Assembly (NCBI GenBank): GCA_945889495.1
Contig: CAMDBU010000020.1
Coordinates: forward strand, 1 to 51,925
Direction of reading: 5' to 3'
Origin: Syntrophobacter sp. SbD2
GTDB lineage: Bacteria > Desulfobacterota > Binatia > UBA9968
DNA length: 51,925 nucleotides
Below, piece after piece: positions 34,766-42,239 of the stretch; the stretch's first letter is position 1; each line of letters opens with the position of its first letter. The notes under the pieces are model-generated. The model did no database searches and was not told the DNA's origin. It saw only the letters and a program-made list of their open reading frames with translations. Both the position numbers and the translations under genes were made by a program.

Positions 34766-36145
34766 CTACAAGGCCATTTTCCCCGGATTGAGAATGTTAT
34801 TGGGATCGAGGGTTTGCTTGATCTGGCGCATGACTTGTAAGCCGTAGCCATGTTCCTCGGCCATCAGCGGCGCCAGCTTGACGCCGACGCCATGGGTGTA
34901 TTCCATGGACCCACCCATTTGTTGCACCATGCGGAGCAGCTCTTCGATCGCCTCTTCCAAAGCCAACTGCGCATCGGCGACGGCGCCATCTTCAGCCGCC
35001 AGCCGCATGGAGAAAAGTTCCGGCTGCACCCAGAGCCCACTTTCCTGCAAACGCACGCCATGGCGCTCGGTGATCTGGCGCGCGGCGCGGCGAAACGCCA
35101 GTACCGCGGAACTTGGCAACGCGACATGAATCCAATCGCGGTAAATACCGTCCCGGCCGCGCTCGCGCCGCTGGCGCCGGTTGCGCGCGAAGCGCCGCGC
35201 GATCTCATGACGCTCGCGCCAGAATTCTTCGGCATCGCTGCTCGGCAGCTCCTTGGCGCCATGGCTCAGACATAGCGCCGCCGCTTGCCGCGCCTCGATG
35301 GTGGTCAGTTCTTCATTGCCCTCGAAGACCAAATAAAGCAGCGCGCCGTCATGTTTCTCGGCATCGTCGCCGAAATCGAGCAGCGCCGGCCGCAGTCGGC
35401 GCTGAAACATTTGTTGGATCGCGCCGTAGCCCTGCTCGAACGATGCGAAAAGAAAACCGCCAAAGCGCCGCGCTTCCGGTTTGGGAAAGATCCGAATCGT
35501 CGCCTCGGTGATGATGCCGAAGCAGCCCTCACCGCCGATGAGAAGAAAATTGAGATTCAACCCAGCCGAATGTTTCTGCACCGGCCGCGTGCGCATCACT
35601 TCGCCGTTGGCCATGACCGCTTCCAGGCCCAACACCTGCTCGCCCATGGAACCGTAGATCCCAGCGCGGTAGCCGACACTATTGGTCGAGATCGCCCCGC
35701 CGATGGTCGCCACAGGCACCGTCCAGGGATCATGGCCCAAGATAAAGCCATGCTCATTGAGCGCCAGATCCACCGTCTCGAGCACCGCCCCGGCCTGAAC
35801 CTGGGCGGAACGAGACTCGGCATCGATGTGGAGAATTCGATTCATGCGCCGCAGGTCAACCACCAGACCGGGTCTGATCGACAACGCGCCGCCCATCAAA
35901 CCCGATCCCCCGCCGAAGGGTACGATGGAGAGTTTTTCTTGATTGGCGAAACCGACTAGCCGCTGCACTTCTTCGGTCGACAGCGGCGTCACCGCGCATA
36001 GCGGCGCTGCCAGCTCGGGCCGATGGCGCGGATGGAACCGGCCCTCGCTGAGGGCATCCCAGGAGAGCTCGTCCAAGTAATCCGACTCGGTCGAAATCCG
36101 CTCCGAGTCGATGATCTTGGCGAGTTTTTCTTGCAATGGGTTCAT
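34766..36145 (-). CDS. FAD-linked oxidase, GlcD/D-lactate dehydrogenase family
   Basis: A 459-residue vanillyl-alcohol-oxidase-type flavoprotein. The FAD-binding PFGGGSGLMGGA and IGGAISTNSVGYRAGIYG segments are clear. The C-terminal cap ends TLDPNNILNPGKM, as in glycolate oxidase GlcD, D-lactate dehydrogenase and alkyl-DHAP synthase. The substrate is most likely a D-2-hydroxy acid, oxidised to the keto acid. No glcE or glcF partner is adjacent, so it may act alone. The exact substrate is not determined. Confidence 0.88.
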   Translation of the reverse strand: MNPLQEKLAKIIDSERISTESDYLDELSWDALSEGRFHPRHRPELAAPLCAVTPLSTEEVQRLVGFANQEKLSIVPFGGGSGLMGGALSIRPGLVVDLRRMNRILHIDAESRSAQVQAGAVLETVDLALNEHGFILGHDPWTVPVATIGGAISTNSVGYRAGIYGSMGEQVLGLEAVMANGEVMRTRPVQKHSAGLNLNFLLIGGEGCFGIITEATIRIFPKPEARRFGGFLFASFEQGYGAIQQMFQRRLRPALLDFGDDAEKHDGALLYLVFEGNEELTTIEARQAAALCLSHGAKELPSSDAEEFWRERHEIARRFARNRRQRRERGRDGIYRDWIHVALPSSAVLAFRRAARQITERHGVRLQESGLWVQPELFSMRLAAEDGAVADAQLALEEAIEELLRMVQQMGGSMEYTHGVGVKLAPLMAEEHGYGLQVMRQIKQTLDPNNILNPGKMAL

Positions 36146-36229
36146 AAGTTTGCGGCAATGCTATGCCTCAAACTATAGCGCAATCGCCAAATCGGTTCGA
36201 CAGAGCGAGACAACCCGCCGCTCGCAGAT

Positions 36230-36667
36230 TCAATAGGACGGAAACATGCAGCTGCCAGCGCCGTCGGGACACAAACTGGACGCCGCTTCGAGTGGGATCT
36301 TATGCGTGCCGGCGAGATGATCGAGGTGACCAACCCGGCTGACGAAACCTTCATTGTGCAGCAGGCAAAAGTACGGCGCGTTGACCACCACGGTCGGCGG
36401 CAGTACATAGGCTGGCGCGTAGGACGAAATCACCACCACCGGTGGATATTGCGGCCAATAAGAATAAACCGGCGCCTGATAATAATAGGGATAAGCGCCA
36501 TAACCATGGCGCTGGACAATCACCCGGTTAGCGCCACCGCCGGCGAAGAACGTCACGCCGGAATGAGCCCGCGGCGCCACGATGACGCGGCGCTGATCCG
36601 CCCCAGCCTCGGGTTTCAACACGAACACGAGAGTTAACATGGCTAGCGCGGTCAAAATCGTTTTCAT
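36230..36667 (-). CDS. Small exported Tyr/Pro-rich protein with Cys/His end motif
   Basis: A 145-residue protein with a signal peptide (ILTALAMLTLVFVLKPEAGA). The middle is rich in Tyr, Pro and Val (GYGAYPYYYQAP, YWPQYPP, YVLPPTVVV). The C-terminal third has a Cys/His arrangement (YFCLLHNEGF, then GHLDHLAGTH) like a C2H2-type zinc finger, plus two more cysteines near the end. GGAGG precedes the ATG at 36667. I do not recognise a characterised family; it may be a small envelope protein. Confidence 0.6.
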   Translation of the reverse strand: MKTILTALAMLTLVFVLKPEAGADQRRVIVAPRAHSGVTFFAGGGANRVIVQRHGYGAYPYYYQAPVYSYWPQYPPVVVISSYAPAYVLPPTVVVNAPYFCLLHNEGFVSRVGHLDHLAGTHKIPLEAASSLCPDGAGSCMFPSY

Positions 36668-36805
36668 AGGAATCCTCCAGGCGTGTCGACCCATAGGTTA
36701 GACGTTGGCACGGGCCAAATCTTAGCAGCCCAGCCAACCGCGCCAAGCGATCGCCGCCGAATTGCGCCCGCACCGACCTCGGAGTAAGGTCAGCGGCAAT
36801 TCATA

Positions 36806-37672
36806 ATGCTGGCGATCATCTTCGGCCTACTGGCCTCCTTCTGGTTTGCCCTCTCCATGGTGCTCATCAACCGTGGCGTGTTGGTGATCGATTACTTCCG
36901 TGGCCTGCTCACTAATCTCGGCGTCAACGCGCTGTTTCTCTGGCTTTATATTTGGCTATTCGTCGACCGCGTCGAGCTTTGGCTGCCGGCCAATTTGATT
37001 TTCGTCCTGGTCGGAATTTTCGTTCCCGGCGTGGCGCGCTTCTTTATGTTCAAAGGCATGGAGCGCTTGGGCGCGTCGATCACCTCTTGTCTAACCAACA
37101 GCACGCCGCTGTTCGCCACCGTGTTCGCCGTGGCCTTTCTCCAAGAACACCCAAGCCAGACCAATCTCCTCGGCACCTTTTCCATCGTCGCCGGCATCGT
37201 CGCGCTTAATTGGAAAGGCACGACGAAAACCTGGCGCAGCCGCGATCTCTTATTCCCGCTAGCCTCCGCCTTCCTGTTCGCCGGCCGCGACAACATGGTC
37301 CGCTTCGGCCTGCTGCACATCCACTCGCCGCTAGTCGGCGCCACCATCGCCGCCACCACGTCGTTCGTCACCATGACGCTGCTGTACCAGCTGTTCGAAG
37401 AAAAAAAGCCGCTGCAAGCAACCGCAAGAAAAGGCTTCCGACTCTTCGCCGCCGCCGGCTTCCTGAACTTCCTTTCCTATGCCTTCGCCTACACCGCCCT
37501 CAGCATGGAACGCGTCTCCATCATCTCGCCGCTGATCAACGGCTCGTCGCTATTTGTCCTGCCGCTATCGGCGTTGCTGCTCAAAGACGTCGAGAAACTC
37601 ACGGCGCGAAAAATCGGCGCCACGGTGCTGGTGATTATCGGGGTGCTTTTGATTTCGTGGGAGAAGATGTAG
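36806..37672 (+). CDS. EamA/DMT-family membrane transporter
   Basis: A 288-residue protein of the drug/metabolite transporter superfamily with ten predicted membrane segments in two EamA repeats (the second begins near residue 148). Typical segments are FFMFKGMERLGASITS and YTALSMERVSIISPLING at the repeat ends. The substrate cannot be read from sequence. Its last 118 bases occur again, diverged, at 38318-38435, on the other side of a toxin-antitoxin pair. This makes its 3' end the likely point where the following island joined the chromosome. Confidence 0.88.
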   Translation: MLAIIFGLLASFWFALSMVLINRGVLVIDYFRGLLTNLGVNALFLWLYIWLFVDRVELWLPANLIFVLVGIFVPGVARFFMFKGMERLGASITSCLTNSTPLFATVFAVAFLQEHPSQTNLLGTFSIVAGIVALNWKGTTKTWRSRDLLFPLASAFLFAGRDNMVRFGLLHIHSPLVGATIAATTSFVTMTLLYQLFEEKKPLQATARKGFRLFAAAGFLNFLSYAFAYTALSMERVSIISPLINGSSLFVLPLSALLLKDVEKLTARKIGATVLVIIGVLLISWEKM

Positions 37673-37727
37673 CAAAGAATGGCGAACGTCCATTGACACT
37701 CCAGTATGGCCACATTAGGATTTTAAC

Positions 37728-38012
37728 GTGAAATTTGAATTTGCCCGTGAGAAGGATGGCAAAGTTCATTTTAGGAAACGCCACCCTGACATCGCTGTGC
37801 GGGAAGTCAAGGAATTGTTCCGTTTTAGGATGGCTATCCAGCCAGCGTATGGTGGCGCCTTAAAGGGAATCGGCCACACACGTTCGCGCCGATTCCTCGT
37901 GGTCATCTTCAAATGGGGCAGAAATAAAGACTACGTCTTCATCATCACAGCCTACTCCGCGAAACGGGCGCATGTTGAGGTTTATCTAAAAACGGTTGGA
38001 GGAGTTCCATGA
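37728..38012 (+). CDS. BrnT-like toxin
   Basis: A 94-residue protein resembling BrnT/RelE-fold ribonuclease toxins: KFEF opening, FRKRHPDIAVREV helix, GHTRSRRFLVVIF strand and the ending VFIITAYSAKRAHVEVYL, which matches the ITAR.A...E pattern of BrnT. It overlaps the next gene by 4 bases (ATGA), toxin first and antitoxin second, as in brnTA. The region is visibly more AT-rich than its neighbours, suggesting transfer. RNase activity is inferred from the family. Confidence 0.65.
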   Translation: MKFEFAREKDGKVHFRKRHPDIAVREVKELFRFRMAIQPAYGGALKGIGHTRSRRFLVVIFKWGRNKDYVFIITAYSAKRAHVEVYLKTVGGVP

Positions 38013-38278
38013 AAAAGAAGTGCAAGAGATGCCGTTCGGAACTGTATCAAGCAGAAGATTTGAAATGGTTCTGTCTCTCCTGTTTGGCTGCGGAGATTGA
38101 AGCACGCGACGAGAAAAACAGTGTTAAAGGAAACTGGAGTGTTCTTGAACCGGAGACCAAAGCCGTAACCCTGCGATTGAGTGAGCAGGATATTGCCAAA
38201 GCCAAAGCACGCGCTAGGAAGCTAGGAACACCGTATCAGACGCTATTGAAAGGCTTCATTCACCAAGCCTTGTCTTAA
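38009..38278 (+). CDS. CopG/BrnA-like antitoxin with N-terminal zinc ribbon
   Basis: An 89-residue protein. The C-terminal half (VTLRLSEQDIAKAKARA, TPYQTLLKGFIHQAL) matches the ribbon-helix-helix region of CopG/BrnA antitoxins. The N-terminus carries Cys5-x2-Cys8 and Cys22-x2-Cys25, a small zinc ribbon not usual in this antitoxin family. It is coupled to the BrnT-like gene by ATGA overlap. It should bind the toxin and its own promoter. The ribbon could add metal or redox control, or strengthen DNA binding; that is inference. Confidence 0.7.
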   Translation: MKKKCKRCRSELYQAEDLKWFCLSCLAAEIEARDEKNSVKGNWSVLEPETKAVTLRLSEQDIAKAKARARKLGTPYQTLLKGFIHQALS

Positions 38279-38317
38279 TTAGAACAGCGACCGACTTCTT
38301 TGTACGACCATCGTCGT

Positions 38318-38435
38318 TCATCCTGCCGCTATCCGATTTGCTGTTGAAAGACGTCGAAAAGCTCACGCCACGGAAATCGGCGCCACGGTGCTGGTTATAC
38401 TCGGCGTGTTTTTGATTTCGTGGGAAAAGATGTAA
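38318..38435 (+). pseudogene. Diverged second copy of the EamA gene 3' end
   Basis: This stretch aligns with positions 37555-37672, the last 118 bases of the EamA transporter gene, including TCCTGCCGCTATC, AATCGGCGCCACGGTGCTGG and TTTGATTTCGTGGGA, and ends at the same codon position with TAA in place of TAG. One base is missing (CACGCCACGGAAATC against CACGGCGCGAAAAATC), breaking the frame, and several substitutions are seen. It has no start and is non-functional. It flanks the toxin-antitoxin pair as a direct repeat. Confidence 0.85.
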
Positions 38436-38475
38436 CCAGATAGTAATGTCAAACGGACTCAATTAGAGGGCTTCA

Positions 38476-40926
38476 GTGAGCGATCGTCTCCTACGCAATC
38501 TACAACCGGTGCTTGCCTTTCTGGTCGTCGGAGTGATCCTCAACTTCACCGTAGAATACGCCGCGCCGCAATTGAACGAGCTGCTCAAGGAGTCACGGTA
38601 TTTGATCCCGACCGTCGCAGCCTCTTGCGTGATAACTCTTTTGGCTTGGTACGCCTATCGGGAGCAGCACGAGCGCAATCTCAAGGCTGAGTTCGCCCTC
38701 TTCACCACTAGCGAACTGCTCAAACCGGAGGACGTCGGATTTAAAAGCTGCGCTCCCGGCGATGAAGTGCCGGGAAACATCAGGCCCTATTACACGACTT
38801 ACATTCCACGCACCGCGATTCGCTACGACGAACGCCATCACGACAAGCCCAGCCGCACTTACCGCGAACGGGACTTGGTCGCGGAGTTGGCGGAAGGCAC
38901 CAGCTTACTCTTGATCGGCAATCCCACCGACGGCAAGACTCGCACGTTGTACGAAGTGGTTCGGCGGCTGGAAAATTTTATAGTGATACGAACCAGGTCG
39001 AACCGCGCGCCCTCGGACGACGCGCTGCAACTGCTGGCCAACAAAAACGTCGTCTACCTGCTCGACGACTTGAATACTTATACCGACGTGCGGCCCGATC
39101 CGAACGAAATCTATGACAAGATTTTGCGAACGAAAGCGCGCTGCGCGCTAGCGGCCGCCTGTAGAAACGGGCCCCAGCTTGCCGCGCTCAACACGCCCCG
39201 ATCAGCGATTCAGAGACTTTACGAGTCTTTCGCTTTGCAGTTGCAGTTGACCAAGGCGAGCAAAGAACAAGAAAACCAGCTGATACAGGCCGTCGGTCAG
39301 GTCGCCGACGGTGCCGTCACCACCCTCGGCTCCATCTGCATGGCCGGGACGCTCAGGGACATGCACATCCGTTTCACCCGCGACGGCCTGGCTAAGGAAG
39401 TGCAGGCATGTCATATGGCGATCCAATTATTGGCTACCGGAAACGTTATGCCGTTCACCCATCGCCGCATCCAGGGCGTCTTGGCCGATGTGTTTCAACG
39501 ACCGTTGAGTTCGTCGCAAGTGCGCGACGCCCTGGCTACTCTGGAGCAGGATGGCTTTTTGCGGTCATCGGCTGAATCCGATCCGGTGATTATCGGCGAT
39601 GAAGCGTACTTCGTCGGACCGACTGCCCGCCCATTCTATCTCCGCAACCGCCCAGCGGAAAGCGACCTGCCGCTACTGAGCAGCACACTGAAAAGACTTG
39701 ATGACGCGGAGGGCCTGTTTTACTTGGCGCTGTCTCGCGGCGAGCAAGGTGAAAAGGATAACTTTGCCTTCGAAATCGATCATTACGACCAGCTCGCATC
39801 CCATTTCCAAAACCACCAGGATTTAGCCTCGCGCCAATGGGTTGGCTGGTCACTCTACAACAAGGGTTTCAGATTGGGGCAGCTCGGCCGTTCAAAGGAC
39901 GAGATCGCCTGCTACAACGAAGTCGAGAATCGCTTCGACTCCGCACCAGCGTTAGAATTGTGCGAGCAAGTGGCGAAAACGCTCAACAATAAGGGCGTCG
40001 CATTGAGGCGAATAGGGGAATCTGAGAATGCCATTGCCTGCTACAACGAAGTCGATAAGCGCTTTGGATCTACGCCAGAATTGGACGTACGTGAGCAGCT
40101 CGCTAAAGCGCTCTTCAACAAGGGGATCACATTCGCACAGCTCAATCGGCCCAAGGAGGCCATCGAATGTTACGATGAATTAGACAGGCGTTTTGGCTCC
40201 GCGCCAGAGTTAGTGCTGCGCGAGCAAGTAGCGAAAGCGCTTAACAACAAGGGCATCACATGGGAAAAAATTCGGCGCCACGTCGAAAACGAAATCGCGT
40301 GCTTCGACGAGGTCGACAAGCGCTTCGGCTCTGCGCCAGAGTTAGTGTTGCGCGAGCAAGTAGCGAAAGCACTTTTCAATAAAGGCGTCACATTCGGGCA
40401 ACTTGACCAATCTGAGAACGCCATTAACTGCTACGATGAGATCGACAAGCGTTTCGGCGCCGCGCCAGAGTTAGTGCTGCGTGAGCAAGTAGCGAAAGCG
40501 CTTAACAATAAAGGCGTTAGATTCTCACAGCTCGGCATTCCCGGAAACGCCATCAACTGCTTCGACGAGGTCGACAAGCGTTTTGCCTCTGCACCAGATT
40601 TAGTGTTACGCGAGCAGGTCGCAAAAGCGCTATGCAACAAAGGGGTCACGTTAGGTTCTATCCCTGGCCGATCTGAGGACGCCATCGCTTGTTACAACGA
40701 AGTCGACAAGCGCTTCGGCTCTGCGCGAGAGTCGGTGCTGCGCGAATCAGTTGCTACCGCGCTCCACAACAAGGGTGCTAGATTAATACAGATATGTTGC
40801 TTCGATGACGCGACGATCTGTTTAAAGGTCATCATCGAACGTTACTCTGAATCCCAAGAGCCAGAATTAATGAAGATAGTTGAACTTGCGCACGATGCTC
40901 TGAAGAGGACCGCGAGTAGGACATAA
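38476..40926 (+). CDS. Membrane-anchored P-loop (STAND-like) NTPase with eight TPR-like repeats
   Basis: An 816-residue protein. Two hydrophobic segments (residues about 11-28 and 43-60) anchor the N-terminus. Walker A is GNPTDGKT (148-155), and Walker B-like VVYLLDDLN lies at 192-200, followed by an Arg-containing AAACRNGP segment like sensor 1. Residues about 327-380 look like a winged helix (SSSQVRDALATLEQDGFL). From 454 to the end are eight TPR-like units of 43-44 residues with the consensus VAKALNNKGV..AI.CYDEVDKRFGSAPEL. NTPase, winged helix and repeats is the STAND plan, known in many bacterial defence proteins. The start is GTG with AGAGGG upstream. Function unproven; adjacency to three toxin-antitoxin pairs supports defence. 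Confidence 0.75.
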   Translation: MSDRLLRNLQPVLAFLVVGVILNFTVEYAAPQLNELLKESRYLIPTVAASCVITLLAWYAYREQHERNLKAEFALFTTSELLKPEDVGFKSCAPGDEVPGNIRPYYTTYIPRTAIRYDERHHDKPSRTYRERDLVAELAEGTSLLLIGNPTDGKTRTLYEVVRRLENFIVIRTRSNRAPSDDALQLLANKNVVYLLDDLNTYTDVRPDPNEIYDKILRTKARCALAAACRNGPQLAALNTPRSAIQRLYESFALQLQLTKASKEQENQLIQAVGQVADGAVTTLGSICMAGTLRDMHIRFTRDGLAKEVQACHMAIQLLATGNVMPFTHRRIQGVLADVFQRPLSSSQVRDALATLEQDGFLRSSAESDPVIIGDEAYFVGPTARPFYLRNRPAESDLPLLSSTLKRLDDAEGLFYLALSRGEQGEKDNFAFEIDHYDQLASHFQNHQDLASRQWVGWSLYNKGFRLGQLGRSKDEIACYNEVENRFDSAPALELCEQVAKTLNNKGVALRRIGESENAIACYNEVDKRFGSTPELDVREQLAKALFNKGITFAQLNRPKEAIECYDELDRRFGSAPELVLREQVAKALNNKGITWEKIRRHVENEIACFDEVDKRFGSAPELVLREQVAKALFNKGVTFGQLDQSENAINCYDEIDKRFGAAPELVLREQVAKALNNKGVRFSQLGIPGNAINCFDEVDKRFASAPDLVLREQVAKALCNKGVTLGSIPGRSEDAIACYNEVDKRFGSARESVLRESVATALHNKGARLIQICCFDDATICLKVIIERYSESQEPELMKIVELAHDALKRTASRT
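39970..40749 (+). repeat. Tandem 129-132 base coding repeats (TPR-like units 2-7)
   Basis: Six consecutive coding units of 129 or 132 bases. At the DNA level several share long near-identical stretches such as GCGCCAGAGTTAGTGCTGCG and GAGCAAGTAGCGAAAGCGCT. The most similar are units 3 to 6, which implies recent duplication or gene conversion. The flanking units 1 and 8 are more diverged. Confidence 0.85.
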
Positions 40927-41095
40927 TGCTTCGTAATTTAAACTGCGGATAACTAAGAACGCGCAGCCATTCCTCAATAGTGAGGAAAACCAGTGCGACG
41001 ATCCTGCGGCTTTGCCAAAGCGGAACCAGCTTGGAGGACACTCCCGCGAACAGCAACGCCGAAACGAGCGCATTGGTGTCCAGGACGACACGCAC
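40832..41095 (-). pseudogene. Truncated PIN-domain (VapC-like) toxin
   Basis: The first 54 or so residues match PIN-domain toxins: RVVLDTNALVSALLF with the catalytic Asp6, then LTIEEWLRVLSYPQFKL with the conserved acidic pair. Intact family members run about 130-140 residues with two more conserved aspartates. Here family similarity stops near position 40933, and the rest of the 87-codon frame reads antisense into the end of the NTPase gene. The 3' half seems to have been lost when that gene arrived. The start is GTG, overlapping the antitoxin stop by one base (TAGTG). It is probably inactive. Confidence 0.75.
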
Positions 41096-41328
41096 TACCG
41101 CGTCCTAGCCCAGCGGATGGCGGCTGTGACATCTTTCTCGGTGAGGTCAAGAGCTTTCATCTTGCTCCGAACGCTTTCGACCCGCACTCCGACGCGGCGC
41201 TTAACGACCGGACGCAGCACGATCTCCTCGCCGCGAATACTCACTTCGAAATAATCGGTTTGCGGCAGCTTATCGACGATCGCCTTGGGTAAAGTGATCT
41301 GATTTTTGACGGTTTTTTTAGCGAGCAT
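41095..41328 (-). CDS. AbrB/SpoVT-type antitoxin of a PIN toxin pair
   Basis: A 77-residue protein with an AbrB-like swapped-hairpin fold: KTVKNQITLPKAIVDKLPQTDYFEV, then IRGEEIVLRPV. The C-terminal tail (RSKMKALDLTEKDVTAAIRWAR) is typical of the part that wraps the toxin in this family. It overlaps the PIN gene by one base. With its toxin truncated, it may now persist as a DNA-binding remnant or an anti-addiction gene. Confidence 0.8.
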   Translation of the reverse strand: MLAKKTVKNQITLPKAIVDKLPQTDYFEVSIRGEEIVLRPVVKRRVGVRVESVRSKMKALDLTEKDVTAAIRWARTR

Positions 41329-41358
41329 ATTCGGATTCCGTGGACTCAGTAGACCGTT

Positions 41359-41682
41359 TTACAGAACCGTTGCGATCTCGCCCGGGCGCCGACGGCGCAC
41401 TCGCACGGTGACGTCGATCCGATCGCCTAACCGATTGATAATCCCCATCAACCGCTCGACGCTCATGCGCCGAAAATCGGCATTTCGAATACGCGAAAAA
41501 TCGCCAGCGTCGATACCCGTACGATCTTGCGCCTGCCGAACCGTGAGACCCAGACCATCGATTATTTTGATGATCCGCGTCGCCAGAATCGCTTTCAACT
41601 GACGCACATCAGCGTCATCCATGCCCAAATCCCGGTAGACATTCCCACTACCTCGGATGACTTCGAGCTTATCCTTTTTCAT
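41359..41682 (-). CDS. HigA-like XRE-family antitoxin
   Basis: A 107-residue protein with a helix-turn-helix of the XRE type (GLTVRQAQDRTGIDAGDFSRIRNADFRRMSVERL) and a basic C-terminal end (VRVRRRRPGE). It follows the toxin gene with a 4-base ATGA overlap, the toxin-first order of higBA modules. It should neutralise the Gp49-like toxin and repress the pair's promoter. Confidence 0.85.
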   Translation of the reverse strand: MKKDKLEVIRGSGNVYRDLGMDDADVRQLKAILATRIIKIIDGLGLTVRQAQDRTGIDAGDFSRIRNADFRRMSVERLMGIINRLGDRIDVTVRVRRRRPGEIATVL

Positions 41683-42041
41683 CGCAACATCTCCTTCAAG
41701 CGCTTCAACCGGTCTTTGATCAACTCGATCTCATGCCGCGGCGTCTTTATCCCTTGCGTCGATTTTTTCTGAAATGCGTGAATGACCCAGAGGTCATCGC
41801 CGAGCTGCACCGCGTACACGACCCGAAACGCATTGCCGCGAAACGGCAAGGCGATTTCAAACACTCCCGAACCGATTCCCTTCATGGGCTTGGCGATAGC
41901 CGCCTTGCCGCCCTCAGCGGCCACGCTCAGCGCATCGATCATAATCTCGCGAGCAACTTCCGGAAAGGCATCGAATGCCCTTCGCGCAGATGCCAACCAA
42001 GAGATCGGTCGAATCAGTGGCATAAGTTCCGACTTGCTCAA
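41679..42041 (-). CDS. HigB-like (Gp49/RelE-superfamily) toxin
   Basis: A 120-residue toxin of the phage-derived Gp49-like group: WLASARRAFDAFPEVAREIM near the start, KPMKGIGSGVFEIALPFRGNAFRVVYAV in the centre, and WVIHAFQKKSTQGIKTPRHEIELI at the end, which holds the basic residues typical of ribosome-dependent mRNA cleavage in this fold. Full length and in frame. It precedes its XRE antitoxin. The pair closes the right side of the island. Confidence 0.87.
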   Translation of the reverse strand: MSKSELMPLIRPISWLASARRAFDAFPEVAREIMIDALSVAAEGGKAAIAKPMKGIGSGVFEIALPFRGNAFRVVYAVQLGDDLWVIHAFQKKSTQGIKTPRHEIELIKDRLKRLKEMLR

Positions 42042-42239
42042 CTCATGTTGGCAGAACTACCAACAGCTGTCAAATTTCAACAACCTTCGGCGTCCACGGT
42101 TCGTGGCGCCGGAAACACCAAGTGAGCATTTCTACGACGATTGCCGTTCGAATCTCCGTAATGAATAGCGACAGGAAAAGAGAACTGATCTCAGTAACAA
42201 TCAGTTGAGAAGGCCCTATGAAAGCCGGCGGGCGATGCT

